From Sinorhizobium sp. B11 (lineage in GTDB: Bacteria > Pseudomonadota > Alphaproteobacteria > Rhizobiales > Rhizobiaceae), in the NCBI GenBank assembly GCA_039725955.1, contig CP091034.1:310001-374000 (forward strand): a DNA stretch of 64,000 nt. The letters run 5' to 3'. Below, one piece after another: positions 1 through 7,963 of this stretch. The notes beneath the pieces were generated by a model. The model saw only the letters and a program-made list of their open reading frames with translations. It searched no databases and was not told the DNA's origin. Within the stretch, counting starts at the first letter, position 1. Every line of letters starts with the position of its first letter. The position numbers were made by a program, and so were the translations under genes.

Positions 1-598
1 CGCATTCGCCGCCGGTGCCGACATCAAGGAAATGCAGCCGCTCGATTTCGCCGAAGTCTACAAGAGCGATTTCATCAGCGGCTGGGACGAGATCGCCAAG
101 GCCCGTAAGCCGATCATCGCAGCTGTCAGCGGCTTTGCGCTCGGCGGCGGATGCGAGCTTGCCATGCTTTGCGATTTCATCATCGCCTCGGAGACGGCAA
201 AGTTCGGCCAGCCGGAGATCACGCTGGGCGTCATTCCAGGCATTGGCGGCTCGCAGCGCCTGACGCGCGCGGTCGGAAAGGCCAAGGCGATGGATCTGAT
301 CCTGACCGGCCGGATGATGGACGCAGCCGAAGCCGAGCGCGCGGGACTCGTTTCGCGTGTGGTGGCACCGGAAAGGCTGCTGGATGAAGCGCTGGAGGCG
401 GCAACCAAGATCGCATCATTGTCTCGGCCGTCGGTTCTGATGGCAAAGGAGGCGGTCAGCCGCGCCTTCGAGACGACGCTGGAGGAGGGCTTGCGTTTCG
501 AACGCCGCCTCTTCCAGAGCCTCTTTGCGACCGAGGATCAGAAAGAGGGCATGGCCGCCTTCATCGAAAAGCGCAAACCTGCCTTCAAGAACAGGTGA
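1..598 (+). CDS. Enoyl-CoA hydratase (crotonase family), 5' end cut by the window
   Basis: Hydrates 2-trans-enoyl-CoA to 3-hydroxyacyl-CoA in fatty-acid beta-oxidation. The frame is open from base 2, so the N-terminal part lies outside the window; about 198 residues are visible of a family length near 257. The visible part begins with [11 protein letters not shown], the crotonase oxyanion-hole and CoA-binding segment. The two catalytic glutamates expected in hydratases are both present, in GGGCELAM and in [12 protein letters not shown], which argues for a true hydratase rather than an isomerase or inactive homologue. The usual C-terminal helix with [12 protein letters not shown] and a basic tail (EKRKPAF) ends the protein. 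Family assignment is secure; the exact substrate chain length cannot be read from sequence. Confidence 0.9.
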   Translation, partial: AFAAGADIKEMQPLDFAEVYKSDFISGWDEIAKARKPIIAAVSGFALGGGCELAMLCDFIIASETAKFGQPEITLGVIPGIGGSQRLTRAVGKAKAMDLILTGRMMDAAEAERAGLVSRVVAPERLLDEALEAATKIASLSRPSVLMAKEAVSRAFETTLEEGLRFERRLFQSLFATEDQKEGMAAFIEKRKPAFKNR

Positions 599-640
599 GC
601 GGATGCGGCCGGGAAAGGCGCTTTTCCTTGAAAATGCGCG

Positions 641-669
641 TTGACGCGGGTGAGGTTTAGCGTTATATG
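641..669 (+). promoter_or_regulatory. Sigma-70 type promoter of rpsT
   Basis: TTGACG at 641-646 and TATATG at 664-669 are separated by exactly 17 bases, a near-consensus housekeeping promoter. It would start transcription near 676 and give rpsT a leader of about 115 bases. It is the only strong match in the gap between the hydratase gene and rpsT. Confidence 0.65.
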
Positions 670-791
670 CCCGCCCACGGTTCGGAAAGCCGCTCAGGTT
701 TTCCGCAAATGCTCCCGTATTGCTGAATTGAGTGGCCGCAGGGCCAGCGCGGCAATGGCGGAGTTTGTTCGAATTCTTGAGAGAGGCATCC

Positions 792-1070
792 ATGGCCAAT
801 ACAACTTCGGCGAAAAAGGCGACCCGCAAGATCGCTCGCCGTACCGCAGTCAACAAGGCTCGCCGTTCGCGCGTTCGCACTTACGTTCGCCAGGTCGAAG
901 AGGCACTCGCCGCTGGTGATGCCGCCAAGGCAAAGGAAGCCTTCATCGCAGCTGAACCCGAGCTGGCGCGTGCCGCAAGCAAGGGCGTCCTGCACGCCAA
1001 CACAGCATCCCGCAAGGTCTCGCGCCTTGCCGCTCGTGTGAAGGCCCTGTCGGCTTCTGCGACAGCGTAA
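792..1070 (+). CDS. rpsT: 30S ribosomal protein S20
   Basis: Primary 16S rRNA-binding protein of the small subunit. The 92-residue product starts [17 protein letters not shown] and is rich in Lys, Arg and Ala, as expected of S20, which folds as a three-helix bundle; length is typical. The start is fixed by GAGAGGCATCC just upstream, with the Shine-Dalgarno bases about 7 nt from the ATG, and by the conserved MAN(T/S) N-terminus. It has its own promoter (641-669) and terminator (1102-1127), so it is probably monocistronic. The position next to dnaA is conserved in many alphaproteobacteria, including Caulobacter. Confidence 0.97.
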   Translation: MANTTSAKKATRKIARRTAVNKARRSRVRTYVRQVEEALAAGDAAKAKEAFIAAEPELARAASKGVLHANTASRKVSRLAARVKALSASATA

Positions 1071-1101
1071 ATATCTCATTAACGAATTGCTCGTTATGAT
1101 T

Positions 1102-1127
1102 AGCCCGGTAATTTTACCGGGCTTTTT
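1102..1127 (+). terminator. Rho-independent terminator of rpsT
   Basis: AGCCCGGTAA and TTACCGGGCT form a stem around a minimal loop (1102-1122), followed at once by a run of five T. It lies 31 bases after the rpsT stop codon. Confidence 0.9.
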
Positions 1128-1242
1128 CGATTCCGTCGCCCGCTCCGGCTATGGTTAATCTAACGACGATTTCGTGTCAGAGGCATGACAGGAAAAATTG
1201 TTTTAAAACAATAACTTACGCAAGGATCTTTTTAAGACTTGC

Positions 1243-1400
1243 GACTCTGGTCACCCAGCCCGGGGCACCAAATGAGTCAAGAACATTTTTTCTTTTTTCT
1301 TTTTATGCGTGTCCAAAATAGCCCACTCGGGGAATCTCCTTGATTCAAAAGCGATTCTTTTTTGACGGTGGTGTGACGCCCTAAAAGGGCAGCGGGAGTC
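1243..1400. promoter_or_regulatory. Cluster of six GANTC (CcrM-type) methylation sites upstream of dnaA
   Basis: GANTC occurs at 1243, 1274, 1332, 1342, 1353 and 1396 (first base given), six sites in 158 bases; a seventh is at 1129. By base composition roughly one per 270 bases would be expected. In alphaproteobacteria GANTC is methylated by the cell-cycle methylase CcrM, and methylation state affects dnaA transcription in Caulobacter. That the cluster controls dnaA here is inference. Confidence 0.6.
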
Positions 1401-1735
1401 AATGGCCGCATCTTAATTTTGCGTAAAATTCATCGTTGATCTTGCCATTTGATCCTGCCTAAATGGCGTCCAGCAAAGGGCGCGGACATCACCTGCAGAA
1501 GTCAGTCCAAACTGCCACGTCGGCAGGATGATGGCTCTGTGTCGCTTGCAACGGAGCGGACAGCTTCCGTTTTCTCACGCACTCGACGGCATTGTACCGT
1601 GACGTGGCTGTCACGGGACGGGGACGTTTTGTGCGCTCCGCGGCCACACGCTTTGCGCGAGGCCCGGAAAAGGGCAGGGGAAAGTGTAACATTGCGTGCG
1701 GGCTTGCGGGCGAAAAACGAGGATCGGCCGCCAGC

Positions 1736-1809
1736 CTGACACAGAGCCGTTGAGACGGTTGTCGCATGATCGCGACCACCGCAGGGTCTCTGTGTCAGTC
1801 CCGAAAGGG
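1736..1809 (+). promoter_or_regulatory. Branched inverted repeat, candidate structured dnaA leader
   Basis: CTGACACAGAG (1736-1746) and CTCTGTGTCAG (1788-1798) are a perfect 11-base inverted repeat enclosing 41 bases. Inside it are two smaller hairpins: CCGT/ACGG around TGAG (1747-1758) and GTCGC/GCGAC around ATGATC (1761-1776). Together they predict a three-way junction in RNA. A third element, CCC-GAAA-GGG with a GNRA-type loop, follows at 1800-1809. The element ends about 120 bases before the dnaA start. It could act in the dnaA mRNA leader or as a protein-binding DNA site; no T tract follows, so it is not a terminator. Confidence 0.5.
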
Positions 1810-1929
1810 GCAGTGTTTGAGTGAACCGGCATGCAGGCGGCTCATGAGGATGTCGCTGGTTTTGCCAGAGCGGGGAATGATCGGGCGGCTGTCAACGAAT
1901 GACCGCCCGAGGAAATGAAAGGCGGCATT

Positions 1930-3483
1930 ATGCAGATGAATTCGATGACGACGGGTGCGCTGGATAACGGGGAAGCTGCACCGCAGTCTTTCGGTTCCAT
2001 TCACCTGAGTGCAACGGAAGAAAAGGGCGATATGAAGCATGGCGTTCTCTTCGACCGCGTCAGCGCGCGTCTGAAGGCGCAAGTTGGTCCTGACGTCTAT
2101 GCAAGCTGGTTTGCACGGCTCAAGCTTCATTCGGTTTCCAAGAGTGTCGTCCGTCTCACCGTTCCCACGACCTTTCTGAAGTCGTGGATCAACAACCGGT
2201 ATCTCGATCTCATTGTCGGGCTGTTTCAGGCCGAAGATCCTGAAATCCTGAAGGTCGAGATCCTTGTGCGCACGGCAACGCGCACCGGCGTGAAGGCGGT
2301 CGACGAGGCGGTCGCTATCGAGCCGGCTGCCCAGCCCACCCAGCTTCGTCGTCCGGCATCTGCCCAGCCGGCGGGGCATATCGTCCAGCAGGCCGTTTCG
2401 GCCGCCGCTGCGGCGCGCCCGGCTAGTGTCGGTTCGCCGCTCTTTGGCTCGCCGCTGGATTCTCGCTTCACCTTCGACACCTTCGTTGAGGGCAGCTCCA
2501 ACCGCGTGGCGCTTGCCGCCGCGAAAACCATTGCGGAAGCAGGTCAGGGCGCTGTGCGCTTCAACCCGCTCTTCGTCCATGCGACCGTCGGTCTCGGCAA
2601 GACCCATCTCCTGCAGGCGATCGCGAATGCTGCGGTGCAGAACCCACGTGGCCTGCGCGTCGTCTATCTGACGGCCGAATACTTCATGTGGCGTTTCGCG
2701 ACGGCGATCCGTGACAATGACGCGCTGACGTTGAAGGATTCGCTGCGCAACATCGACCTTCTGATCATCGACGACATGCAGTTCCTGCAGGGCAAGATGA
2801 TCCAGCACGAGTTCTGCCACCTGCTGAACATGCTGCTCGACAGCGCCAAGCAGGTCGTCGTCGCAGCCGACCGAGCGCCGTGGGAACTGGAATCGCTCGA
2901 TCCGCGCGTCCGTTCGCGTCTGCAGGGCGGCGTTGCGATCGAACTTGATGGTCCCGACTACGAGATGCGTCTCGAAATCCTGAATCGTCGTCTCGCGGCG
3001 GCCCGTCTGGAGGATCCGTCACTGGAGATCCCGACCGACCTGTTGCAGCACGTTGCCCGCAACATCACGGCAAGCGGCCGCGAACTGGAAGGCGCGTTCA
3101 ACCAGTTGATCTTCCGTCGCTCCTTCGAGCCGAACCTGTCGATCGAGCGCGTGGATGAGCTGCTGGCCCATCTCGTCGGTTCCGGCGAGCCGCGTCGTGT
3201 GCGTATCGAGGATATCCAGCGCATCGTCGCACGTCACTACAACGTCTCGCGCCAGGAACTGGTCTCGAACCGTCGCACGCGCGTCATCGTCAAACCGCGC
3301 CAGATCGCCATGTATCTGTCGAAGACGCTGACGCCACGCTCTTTCCCGGAGATCGGTCGCCGCTTCGGCGGACGCGATCACACGACGGTTTTGCACGCCG
3401 TGCGCAAGATCGAGGAACTGATCTCGGGAGACACGAAGCTGTCGCATGAGATCGAGCTTTTGAAGCGTCTCATCAACGAATAA
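1930..3483 (+). CDS. dnaA: Chromosomal replication initiator protein DnaA
   Basis: AAA+ ATPase that binds DnaA boxes and melts oriC. The 517-residue product has domain I ([20 protein letters not shown] with conserved W residues after it), an Ala/Pro-rich linker, the Walker A loop ATVGLGKTH (residues 218-226), Walker B LIIDDMQ (278-284) and the DNA-binding signature [11 protein letters not shown] (from residue 480). I chose ATG 1930 because AAAGGCGG sits 7 bases upstream. ATG 1915, with GAGGAA close upstream, and ATG 2032 (MKHGVLFDR, where the conserved domain I begins) are alternatives. About 34 residues therefore precede the usual start of domain I. A strong terminator follows. In related Rhizobiaceae oriC lies near hemE rather than at dnaA. 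Confidence 0.97.
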   Translation: MQMNSMTTGALDNGEAAPQSFGSIHLSATEEKGDMKHGVLFDRVSARLKAQVGPDVYASWFARLKLHSVSKSVVRLTVPTTFLKSWINNRYLDLIVGLFQAEDPEILKVEILVRTATRTGVKAVDEAVAIEPAAQPTQLRRPASAQPAGHIVQQAVSAAAAARPASVGSPLFGSPLDSRFTFDTFVEGSSNRVALAAAKTIAEAGQGAVRFNPLFVHATVGLGKTHLLQAIANAAVQNPRGLRVVYLTAEYFMWRFATAIRDNDALTLKDSLRNIDLLIIDDMQFLQGKMIQHEFCHLLNMLLDSAKQVVVAADRAPWELESLDPRVRSRLQGGVAIELDGPDYEMRLEILNRRLAAARLEDPSLEIPTDLLQHVARNITASGRELEGAFNQLIFRRSFEPNLSIERVDELLAHLVGSGEPRRVRIEDIQRIVARHYNVSRQELVSNRRTRVIVKPRQIAMYLSKTLTPRSFPEIGRRFGGRDHTTVLHAVRKIEELISGDTKLSHEIELLKRLINE

Positions 3484-3506
3484 GCGGTGCACAGCCACCA
3501 CGTTTC

Positions 3507-3537
3507 AACAGCCGGGAGCAATCCCGGCTGTTTTCTT
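3507..3537 (+). terminator. Rho-independent terminator of dnaA
   Basis: AACAGCCGGGA and TCCCGGCTGTT form an 11-base perfect stem with a GCAA loop (3518-3521), ending in TTTTCTTTT. It lies 23 bases after the dnaA stop codon. Confidence 0.9.
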
Positions 3538-3615
3538 TTATGAGCATTTTATTCTATACACCCGCAAGTGAGAAAAATACGCCGGTGACGAACGTCGGCG
3601 TTCGGGAGGACATCA

Positions 3616-4698
3616 ATGAGTTTTGAACGGATTGCCGTGATCGGCCTTGGCAAGGTCGGGCGGCTGGCGGCAACGCTTTTGCATGAGGGTGGCTTTGAGG
3701 TTGTCGGTGTCGATGCACAACTGCCCACGGACGAATTGCCCTTCCAATGCCGGGCTGGCGATATCACCGACGTCTCCGTCATCGGAGAGCTGCTGTCGAG
3801 CGTCGAGGCGGTGCTGTCCTGCCTGCCATATCATTTGAACATCGAGCTGGCACGGGCGGCCCATCTCGCCGGCATCCACTACTTCGATCTGACCGAGGAT
3901 GTGCCGACCACCAATTTCATTATCGAGCTATCCAAGACCGCCCGCGGCCTGATGGCGCCGCAATGCGGCCTGGCGCCCGGCTTCGTCGGCATCGTCGGCT
4001 CAAGCCTTGCCGATGGCTTTGATCGCTGCCGCTCGATCCGCATGCGTGTCGGCGCCCTGCCGCAGCACCCGACCGGACTTCTGGGCTATGCCTTCAACTG
4101 GTCGCCGGAAGGCGTGGTCAATGAATATCTGAACGATTGCGAAGTCATCGAGGGCGGCGTGCGTAAGCTCGTCTCGCCGATGGAATGGCACGAAACGATC
4201 TATGTCGGCGGCGTCAAGCTGGAGGCCTTCACCACCTCCGGCGGCCTCGGGACCATGTGCGACACCATGCTCGGCAAGGTCGATAACCTCGATTACAAGA
4301 CGATGCGTTATCCCGGCCATATGGAGCTGATGAACTTCTTCTTCCATGAGCTTCTGATGCGTGAGAAGCGCCATCTCGCCGGCGAAATCCTGACCAACGC
4401 CAAGCCGCCTGTCGATGACGACGTCGTCTACGTCCATGTCGCGGCCGAAGGCACGATCAACGGCTCCTTGCGCCGGAAGGAATTTGTCCGCGCCTACTAT
4501 CCGATCGAGATTGCAGGAGCCCGGCGTACCGCGATCGCCTGGACGACGTCGGCCTCTGTGGTTGCCGTCATCGAAATGGTCCGCGACGGTCTGCTGCCGG
4601 TGAGCGGCTTTCTGCATCAGGAGCATATTCCGCTCGAGATGTTCCTGAAGACGCCGACAGGCAGCCTTTTCAAGGCAGGTGCTACCAGCCACGACTAG
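3616..4698 (+). CDS. Saccharopine dehydrogenase-like NAD(P)-binding oxidoreductase
   Basis: The 360-residue product begins with a Rossmann fold, IAVIGLGKVGRLAA, followed by VVGVDAQ at the end of the second strand and VEAVLSCLPYHLN, features of the saccharopine dehydrogenase / lysine-6-dehydrogenase superfamily. The C-terminal half (LGTMCDTMLGKVDNLDYKT and later segments) matches the substrate domain of that group. In the family, members reduce or oxidise C-N bonds of amino acids or polyamines; the substrate here is unknown. GGAGG lies 8 bases before the ATG. Its TAG stop overlaps the TAG stop of the convergent LysR gene within one CTAG, so no terminator separates them. Homospermidine synthase was considered but those proteins are longer. 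Confidence 0.75.
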   Translation: MSFERIAVIGLGKVGRLAATLLHEGGFEVVGVDAQLPTDELPFQCRAGDITDVSVIGELLSSVEAVLSCLPYHLNIELARAAHLAGIHYFDLTEDVPTTNFIIELSKTARGLMAPQCGLAPGFVGIVGSSLADGFDRCRSIRMRVGALPQHPTGLLGYAFNWSPEGVVNEYLNDCEVIEGGVRKLVSPMEWHETIYVGGVKLEAFTTSGGLGTMCDTMLGKVDNLDYKTMRYPGHMELMNFFFHELLMREKRHLAGEILTNAKPPVDDDVVYVHVAAEGTINGSLRRKEFVRAYYPIEIAGARRTAIAWTTSASVVAVIEMVRDGLLPVSGFLHQEHIPLEMFLKTPTGSLFKAGATSHD

Positions 4699-5579
4699 GT
4701 TTTCGCTTCTGAAAGCAACCAGCGCCGGAAGGCCGCGACCGCCGGCCGTTCCAGCGCTGTGCCCGGATAGACGAGATGGTAGGCTAGTTTGCTTGTCAGC
4801 CCCAGTGGAAACGGCGCGATGAGTCTTCCCTCGGCAAGTTCCTTCTCAATGAAGGAGCGGCGCATCAGCGCCACGCCGAAGCCTGATTTCATCGCATCGA
4901 AGGCGCCATTGCCGTCGCTGAAGATCGGGCCGCGGGAGGCATCCACCTTGGTGGCGCCCGCCGCGGCCAACCAGAGCTGCCAGTCGCGGCGGTAGACGTC
5001 GTGGATGAGCTGATATCCCGCAAGCTGATCAGGCGAGGGATTTTCGCCGAGGATCGCGGCGATCGCCGGCGTGCAGACCGGCACCAGTTCGTCATCCACC
5101 AGCCGCTCGCTGATCAATCCCTCATAACCGCCAAGCCCGTGGCGGATGGCGAGATCGATCCCATCGCGCTCGAAATCGAACATGCGATGGGACGCGCTGA
5201 TGCGGACATCGATATCAGGATGCATGTCCTCGAAGCGCTGCAGGCGCGGCAAAAGCCAATGTGTTGCAAAACCTGCCGTACAGGTCAGCGCCAGCGCATT
5301 GCCCCGCCGCCGTGCCGTCAGTGATGCCGTCGCTTCCCGCACGAGCTGGAAGGCCGTGCGCAATGTCGCGAAATAGTCCCGGCCTTCCGGCGTCAACAGA
5401 ATTTGCCGCGTGCGCCGCTCGAACAGCGATACGCCGAGCGAGGCTTCGAGATCGCGGATCTGGAGGCTGACAGCGCCAGGCGTGACGTGCAGCTCGCGCG
5501 CCGCTTGCGTCATACTCAGATGACGCGCCGTGGCCTCAAAGGCGCGCAGGGCCGACAATGACGGCAAAGGATCTGTCAT
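4695..5579 (-). CDS. LysR-family transcriptional regulator, GcvA-like
   Basis: A 294-residue LysR regulator. The winged helix-turn-helix occupies the first 65 residues (LSALRAFEATARHLSMTQAA, then VTPGAVSLQIRDLE), and the effector-binding domain follows, with the FATHWLLPRL segment typical of the GcvA/AmpR branch. It is divergent from the EamA transporter gene at 5721 and convergent with the saccharopine-dehydrogenase-like gene. LysR proteins commonly control the divergent neighbour, so the transporter is the likely target; a perfect 6-base inverted repeat at 5602-5617 is a candidate operator. The effector cannot be inferred. Confidence 0.88.
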   Translation of the reverse strand: MTDPLPSLSALRAFEATARHLSMTQAARELHVTPGAVSLQIRDLEASLGVSLFERRTRQILLTPEGRDYFATLRTAFQLVREATASLTARRRGNALALTCTAGFATHWLLPRLQRFEDMHPDIDVRISASHRMFDFERDGIDLAIRHGLGGYEGLISERLVDDELVPVCTPAIAAILGENPSPDQLAGYQLIHDVYRRDWQLWLAAAGATKVDASRGPIFSDGNGAFDAMKSGFGVALMRRSFIEKELAEGRLIAPFPLGLTSKLAYHLVYPGTALERPAVAAFRRWLLSEAKT

Positions 5580-5601
5580 GCTTTAGCTCAGCTCAATCAT
5601 G

Positions 5602-5617
5602 CGAGCAGAAATGCTCG
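5602..5617. promoter_or_regulatory. Candidate LysR operator between divergent genes
   Basis: CGAGCA-GAAA-TGCTCG is a perfect inverted repeat in the 141-base gap between the LysR gene and the EamA transporter. It has dyad symmetry but not the T-N11-A spacing of the classical LysR box, so the assignment is tentative. Confidence 0.35.
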
Positions 5618-5720
5618 TTTGTCAGGCGGTAAGGAATACTAATAGAAACAGGTAGATCTGGCAAATCCACGCAGGTGAGCCGGAGGAAACACTTTAGCAG
5701 AACTCGGCGAGGAGATTGTC

Positions 5721-6641
5721 ATGTCCATCCAGAAGACCATGGGAGCCGCAGAATGGGGTATGCTGATCGTGCTGTCGCTTCTCTGGGGTGGCTCCTTCTT
5801 CTTCAACGGCATTCTCGTGAAGGCGCTGCCGCCGTTCACAATCGTGACCGGGCGTGTCCTGCTTGCCGCCATCGCGCTTAATCTGATCGTGCGCGCCATG
5901 GGCCATACCATGCCGCGTGACAGGCAGAGCTGGATCGCCTTTTTCGGCATGGGGCTTCTCAACAACATGATCCCCTTCTGCCTCATCGTCTGGGGCCAGA
6001 CACATATTGCGAGCGGTCTTGCCTCGATCCTCAACGCCACGACGCCACTCTTTGCTGTGGTGGTTGCTCATGTCCTGACGGCGGATGAAAAGCTGACGGC
6101 AAACCGTCTCTTCGGCGTGATCGTTGGCTTTGCAGGCGTTGCTTACATGATCGGCTTTGACGCGTTGAAGGATCTTGGCTCGAACGTGCTTGCCCAACTC
6201 GCAGTTCTCGGTGCTGCCTTCTCCTATTCGCTGGCCGGCATCTGGGGACGGCGATTCCGCCGGATGGGCCTTGCCCCGCTTATTCCTGCCGCCGGGCAGG
6301 TGACGGCATCCACCCTTCTGATGCTGCCAATCGCGCTGATTGTCGACCAGCCCTGGACGCTCGCGATGCCCTCCGTCGAGACCTGGCTGGCGCTATCAGG
6401 CCTCGCGATCCTCTCGACGGCCGTGGCCTATGTGCTCTTCTTCCGCATACTGGCGACGGCAGGTGCCACCAATCTGATGCTGGTGACCTTCCTGATCCCC
6501 GTCAGCGCGATCCTGCTTGGCGCCGGAGCACTCGGTGAGCAGTTGCAGCTCAAACATCTGGTCGGCATGGCTTTGATCGCGGTCGGCCTTGCGGCAATCG
6601 ATGGAAGGCTCGTCAATTTTGCAAGAAGACGGGCTGCTTGA
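5721..6641 (+). CDS. EamA/DMT-family transporter (drug/metabolite exporter)
   Basis: Inner-membrane protein of 306 residues with about ten hydrophobic segments in two five-helix EamA repeats. The first starts LIVLSLLWGGSFFFNGI and the second, after LGSNVLAQLAVLGAAFSYSL, ends near VGMALIAVGLAAIDGR. Both repeats carry the family's helix-capping Gly/Pro pattern. Members export amino acids, nucleotide precursors or toxic metabolites; the substrate here is not determinable. GAGGAG lies 6 bases before the ATG. The divergent LysR gene is the probable regulator. The gene ends just before a RIME-like repeat. Confidence 0.88.
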   Translation: MSIQKTMGAAEWGMLIVLSLLWGGSFFFNGILVKALPPFTIVTGRVLLAAIALNLIVRAMGHTMPRDRQSWIAFFGMGLLNNMIPFCLIVWGQTHIASGLASILNATTPLFAVVVAHVLTADEKLTANRLFGVIVGFAGVAYMIGFDALKDLGSNVLAQLAVLGAAFSYSLAGIWGRRFRRMGLAPLIPAAGQVTASTLLMLPIALIVDQPWTLAMPSVETWLALSGLAILSTAVAYVLFFRILATAGATNLMLVTFLIPVSAILLGAGALGEQLQLKHLVGMALIAVGLAAIDGRLVNFARRRAA

Positions 6642-6650
6642 GGCGGACCT

Positions 6651-6756
6651 GAAGCGATTCAGGAAAAAGTGTGAGCGGCAGGTTTGCGCCCGGAACTGAG
6701 TGAAACAAGGGAGATAGAGCTTAGCCTTGTTTCGAAGAACAATGGGAATACTCTAG
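6651..6756. repeat. RIME-like intergenic repeat element
   Basis: The sequence GATTCAGGAAAAAGTGTGAG, then a GCG/CCGG segment, AAACAAGGGAGATAGAGC and a palindromic end around TTCGAA closing with CTCTAG, follows the layout of the RIME1 element (Rhizobium intergenic mosaic element) as I remember it. Two palindromic modules are visible, including TTGTT/AACAA flanking TCGAAG at 6727-6742. It fills the whole gap between the convergent EamA and hemW genes and runs into the hemW stop codon. Divergence from the common consensus suggests an old copy. Confidence 0.6.
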
Positions 6757-7955
6757 CAGGCGAGGTCCGCCACGACGGAATCAAGGATCAGCATGCCTGC
6801 CGGCGTGCAGCGCAGGCGGGAATTGCCGATCCGCTCAATGAAGCCGTGTTCCAGTAAAAATTCCTCGCGTTTCGGATCGGGATCGCGGCCGGAAAGCTGC
6901 TGCCAGCGGGCAAGATCGACACCTTCCTTCAGGCGCAGTCCCATCAGCAGCAATTCATCGGCCTGCTCATCGAAACCGAGGCGCTCGTGCTCGGTGATAC
7001 CATGGCCGTCGCGTTCGACGAGGTCCAGCCAGGCTTCAGGCTTGCGCTCCGTAGCGGTCGCGACTTTCTCTGCGCCCCGCGTCAGGCGACCATGCGCGCC
7101 GGGGCCGATGCCGGCATAGTCGCCATAGCGCCAGTAGGTGAGGTTATGGCGGCTCTCCGCACCCGGCCGGGCATGATTGGATACCTCATAGGCCGGCAAT
7201 CCTTCGCGCTCGGTGATCTCCTGCGTGGCTTCATAGAGGGCAGCGGACTGGTCCCCATCCGGCACGATCAGCTTTCCGGCCTTATGCAGCCCGTAGAAGG
7301 GCGTGCCTTCCTCGATGGTGAGCTGATAGAGCGAGAGATGGTCCACGGCATAGGAGATGGCTTCCTTGAGCTCGCGATCCCACTCCTCGACCGTCTGGTT
7401 CGGCCGCGCATAGATCAGGTCGAAAGACATGCGCGGGAAGATGTCACGCGCGAGCCTGATCGCCTTCAGCGCATCGGCGACGTCATGCAGCCGCCCAAGG
7501 AATTTGAGGTCGCGATCATTCAGTGCCTGTACGCCGAGCGAGACACGGTTCACACCGGCGGCGCGGTAGCCACGGAAACGGTCTGCTTCGACGCTGGAAG
7601 GATTGGCCTCCATCGTGATCTCGATACCGTCAGGCACATTCCAATGCCGCGCAATGCCGTCGAGGATCGCATCGACTGTTTCCGGCTTCATCAGCGACGG
7701 CGTGCCGCCGCCGAGGAAGATGCTGGTTACCGTCTTCGGCCCGCTCATCAGGCGGGCATTGGTGATCTCTTTCAGGAAAGCGGCGACATAGCGCTCCTGA
7801 TCGACTGGCTGATGCCGGACATGGCTGTTGAAATCGCAATAGGGGCACTTCGCCGCGCAGAAAGGCCAATGCACATAGACCCCGAAACCGGGCTCGCCGG
7901 TATCGGGCAGAAGCTTTGCATCGCGCGTCAGCGCAGACGGTTCGATCATGTTCAA
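6753..7955 (-). CDS. hemW: Radical SAM heme chaperone HemW
   Basis: HemW delivers heme to respiratory enzymes and was long annotated as oxygen-independent coproporphyrinogen oxidase. The 400-residue product has the radical-SAM cluster motif CAAKCPYC near residue 35, immediately after GFGVYVHWPF. It continues with FLGGGTPSL and TMEANPSSVE, the SAM-binding strand motifs, and has a C-terminal HemN-type domain. It lacks the N-terminal extension of true HemN. It is the last gene of the minus-strand group rph - VOC - rdgB - hemW, 8 bases after rdgB. The rdgB-hemW pairing is widely conserved. Confidence 0.92.
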   Translation of the reverse strand: MNMIEPSALTRDAKLLPDTGEPGFGVYVHWPFCAAKCPYCDFNSHVRHQPVDQERYVAAFLKEITNARLMSGPKTVTSIFLGGGTPSLMKPETVDAILDGIARHWNVPDGIEITMEANPSSVEADRFRGYRAAGVNRVSLGVQALNDRDLKFLGRLHDVADALKAIRLARDIFPRMSFDLIYARPNQTVEEWDRELKEAISYAVDHLSLYQLTIEEGTPFYGLHKAGKLIVPDGDQSAALYEATQEITEREGLPAYEVSNHARPGAESRHNLTYWRYGDYAGIGPGAHGRLTRGAEKVATATERKPEAWLDLVERDGHGITEHERLGFDEQADELLLMGLRLKEGVDLARWQQLSGRDPDPKREEFLLEHGFIERIGNSRLRCTPAGMLILDSVVADLAC

Positions 7956-7963
7956 GGCTCGGC

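Larger units (their letters stand above)
1131..1929. other. Long non-coding gap between rpsT and dnaA
   Basis: About 800 bases with no convincing protein gene; the short frames here have no homology I recognise and poor ribosome sites. The left third is AT-rich compared with its surroundings and contains a near-pure T tract (1286-1304) and six GANTC sites (1243-1400). At 1151-1158 there is ATGGTTAA, the reverse complement of the CtrA half-site TTAACCAT. The right third holds the branched inverted repeat at 1736-1798. I found no DnaA box resembling TTATCCACA, so I do not call a replication origin. I could not place the dnaA promoter with confidence. Confidence 0.6.

Noticed and set aside
764-775. 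GTTCGAATTC, like a tRNA T-arm, in the rpsT leader
   Set aside because: No acceptor stem, anticodon arm or CCA end can be drawn around it. It is ordinary leader sequence before the rpsT ribosome site.
1286-1304. T-rich tract as a terminator tail
   Set aside because: No stem precedes it, so it is better explained as part of the AT-rich regulatory region.
1131-1929. Replication origin at the dnaA locus
   Set aside because: GANTC sites and AT-rich tracts are present, but I found no DnaA box close to TTATCCACA, and in related Rhizobiaceae oriC lies near hemE. GC-skew analysis of the full chromosome would decide.
1795-2820. Long open frame antisense to dnaA (341 codons)
   Set aside because: It mirrors dnaA codon periodicity, has no ribosome site of note, and its Arg/Asp/His-rich product resembles no family. 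Similar antisense frames lie over hemW (6987-8090), metK (14821-15999), glnD (31414-33126), tme (36243-37709) and the chemoreceptor gene (54531-55793); all are by-products of high GC at third positions.
6753-7955. Coproporphyrinogen III oxidase HemN
   Set aside because: The length and N-terminus fit HemW. HemN has a longer N-terminal extension that is absent here.
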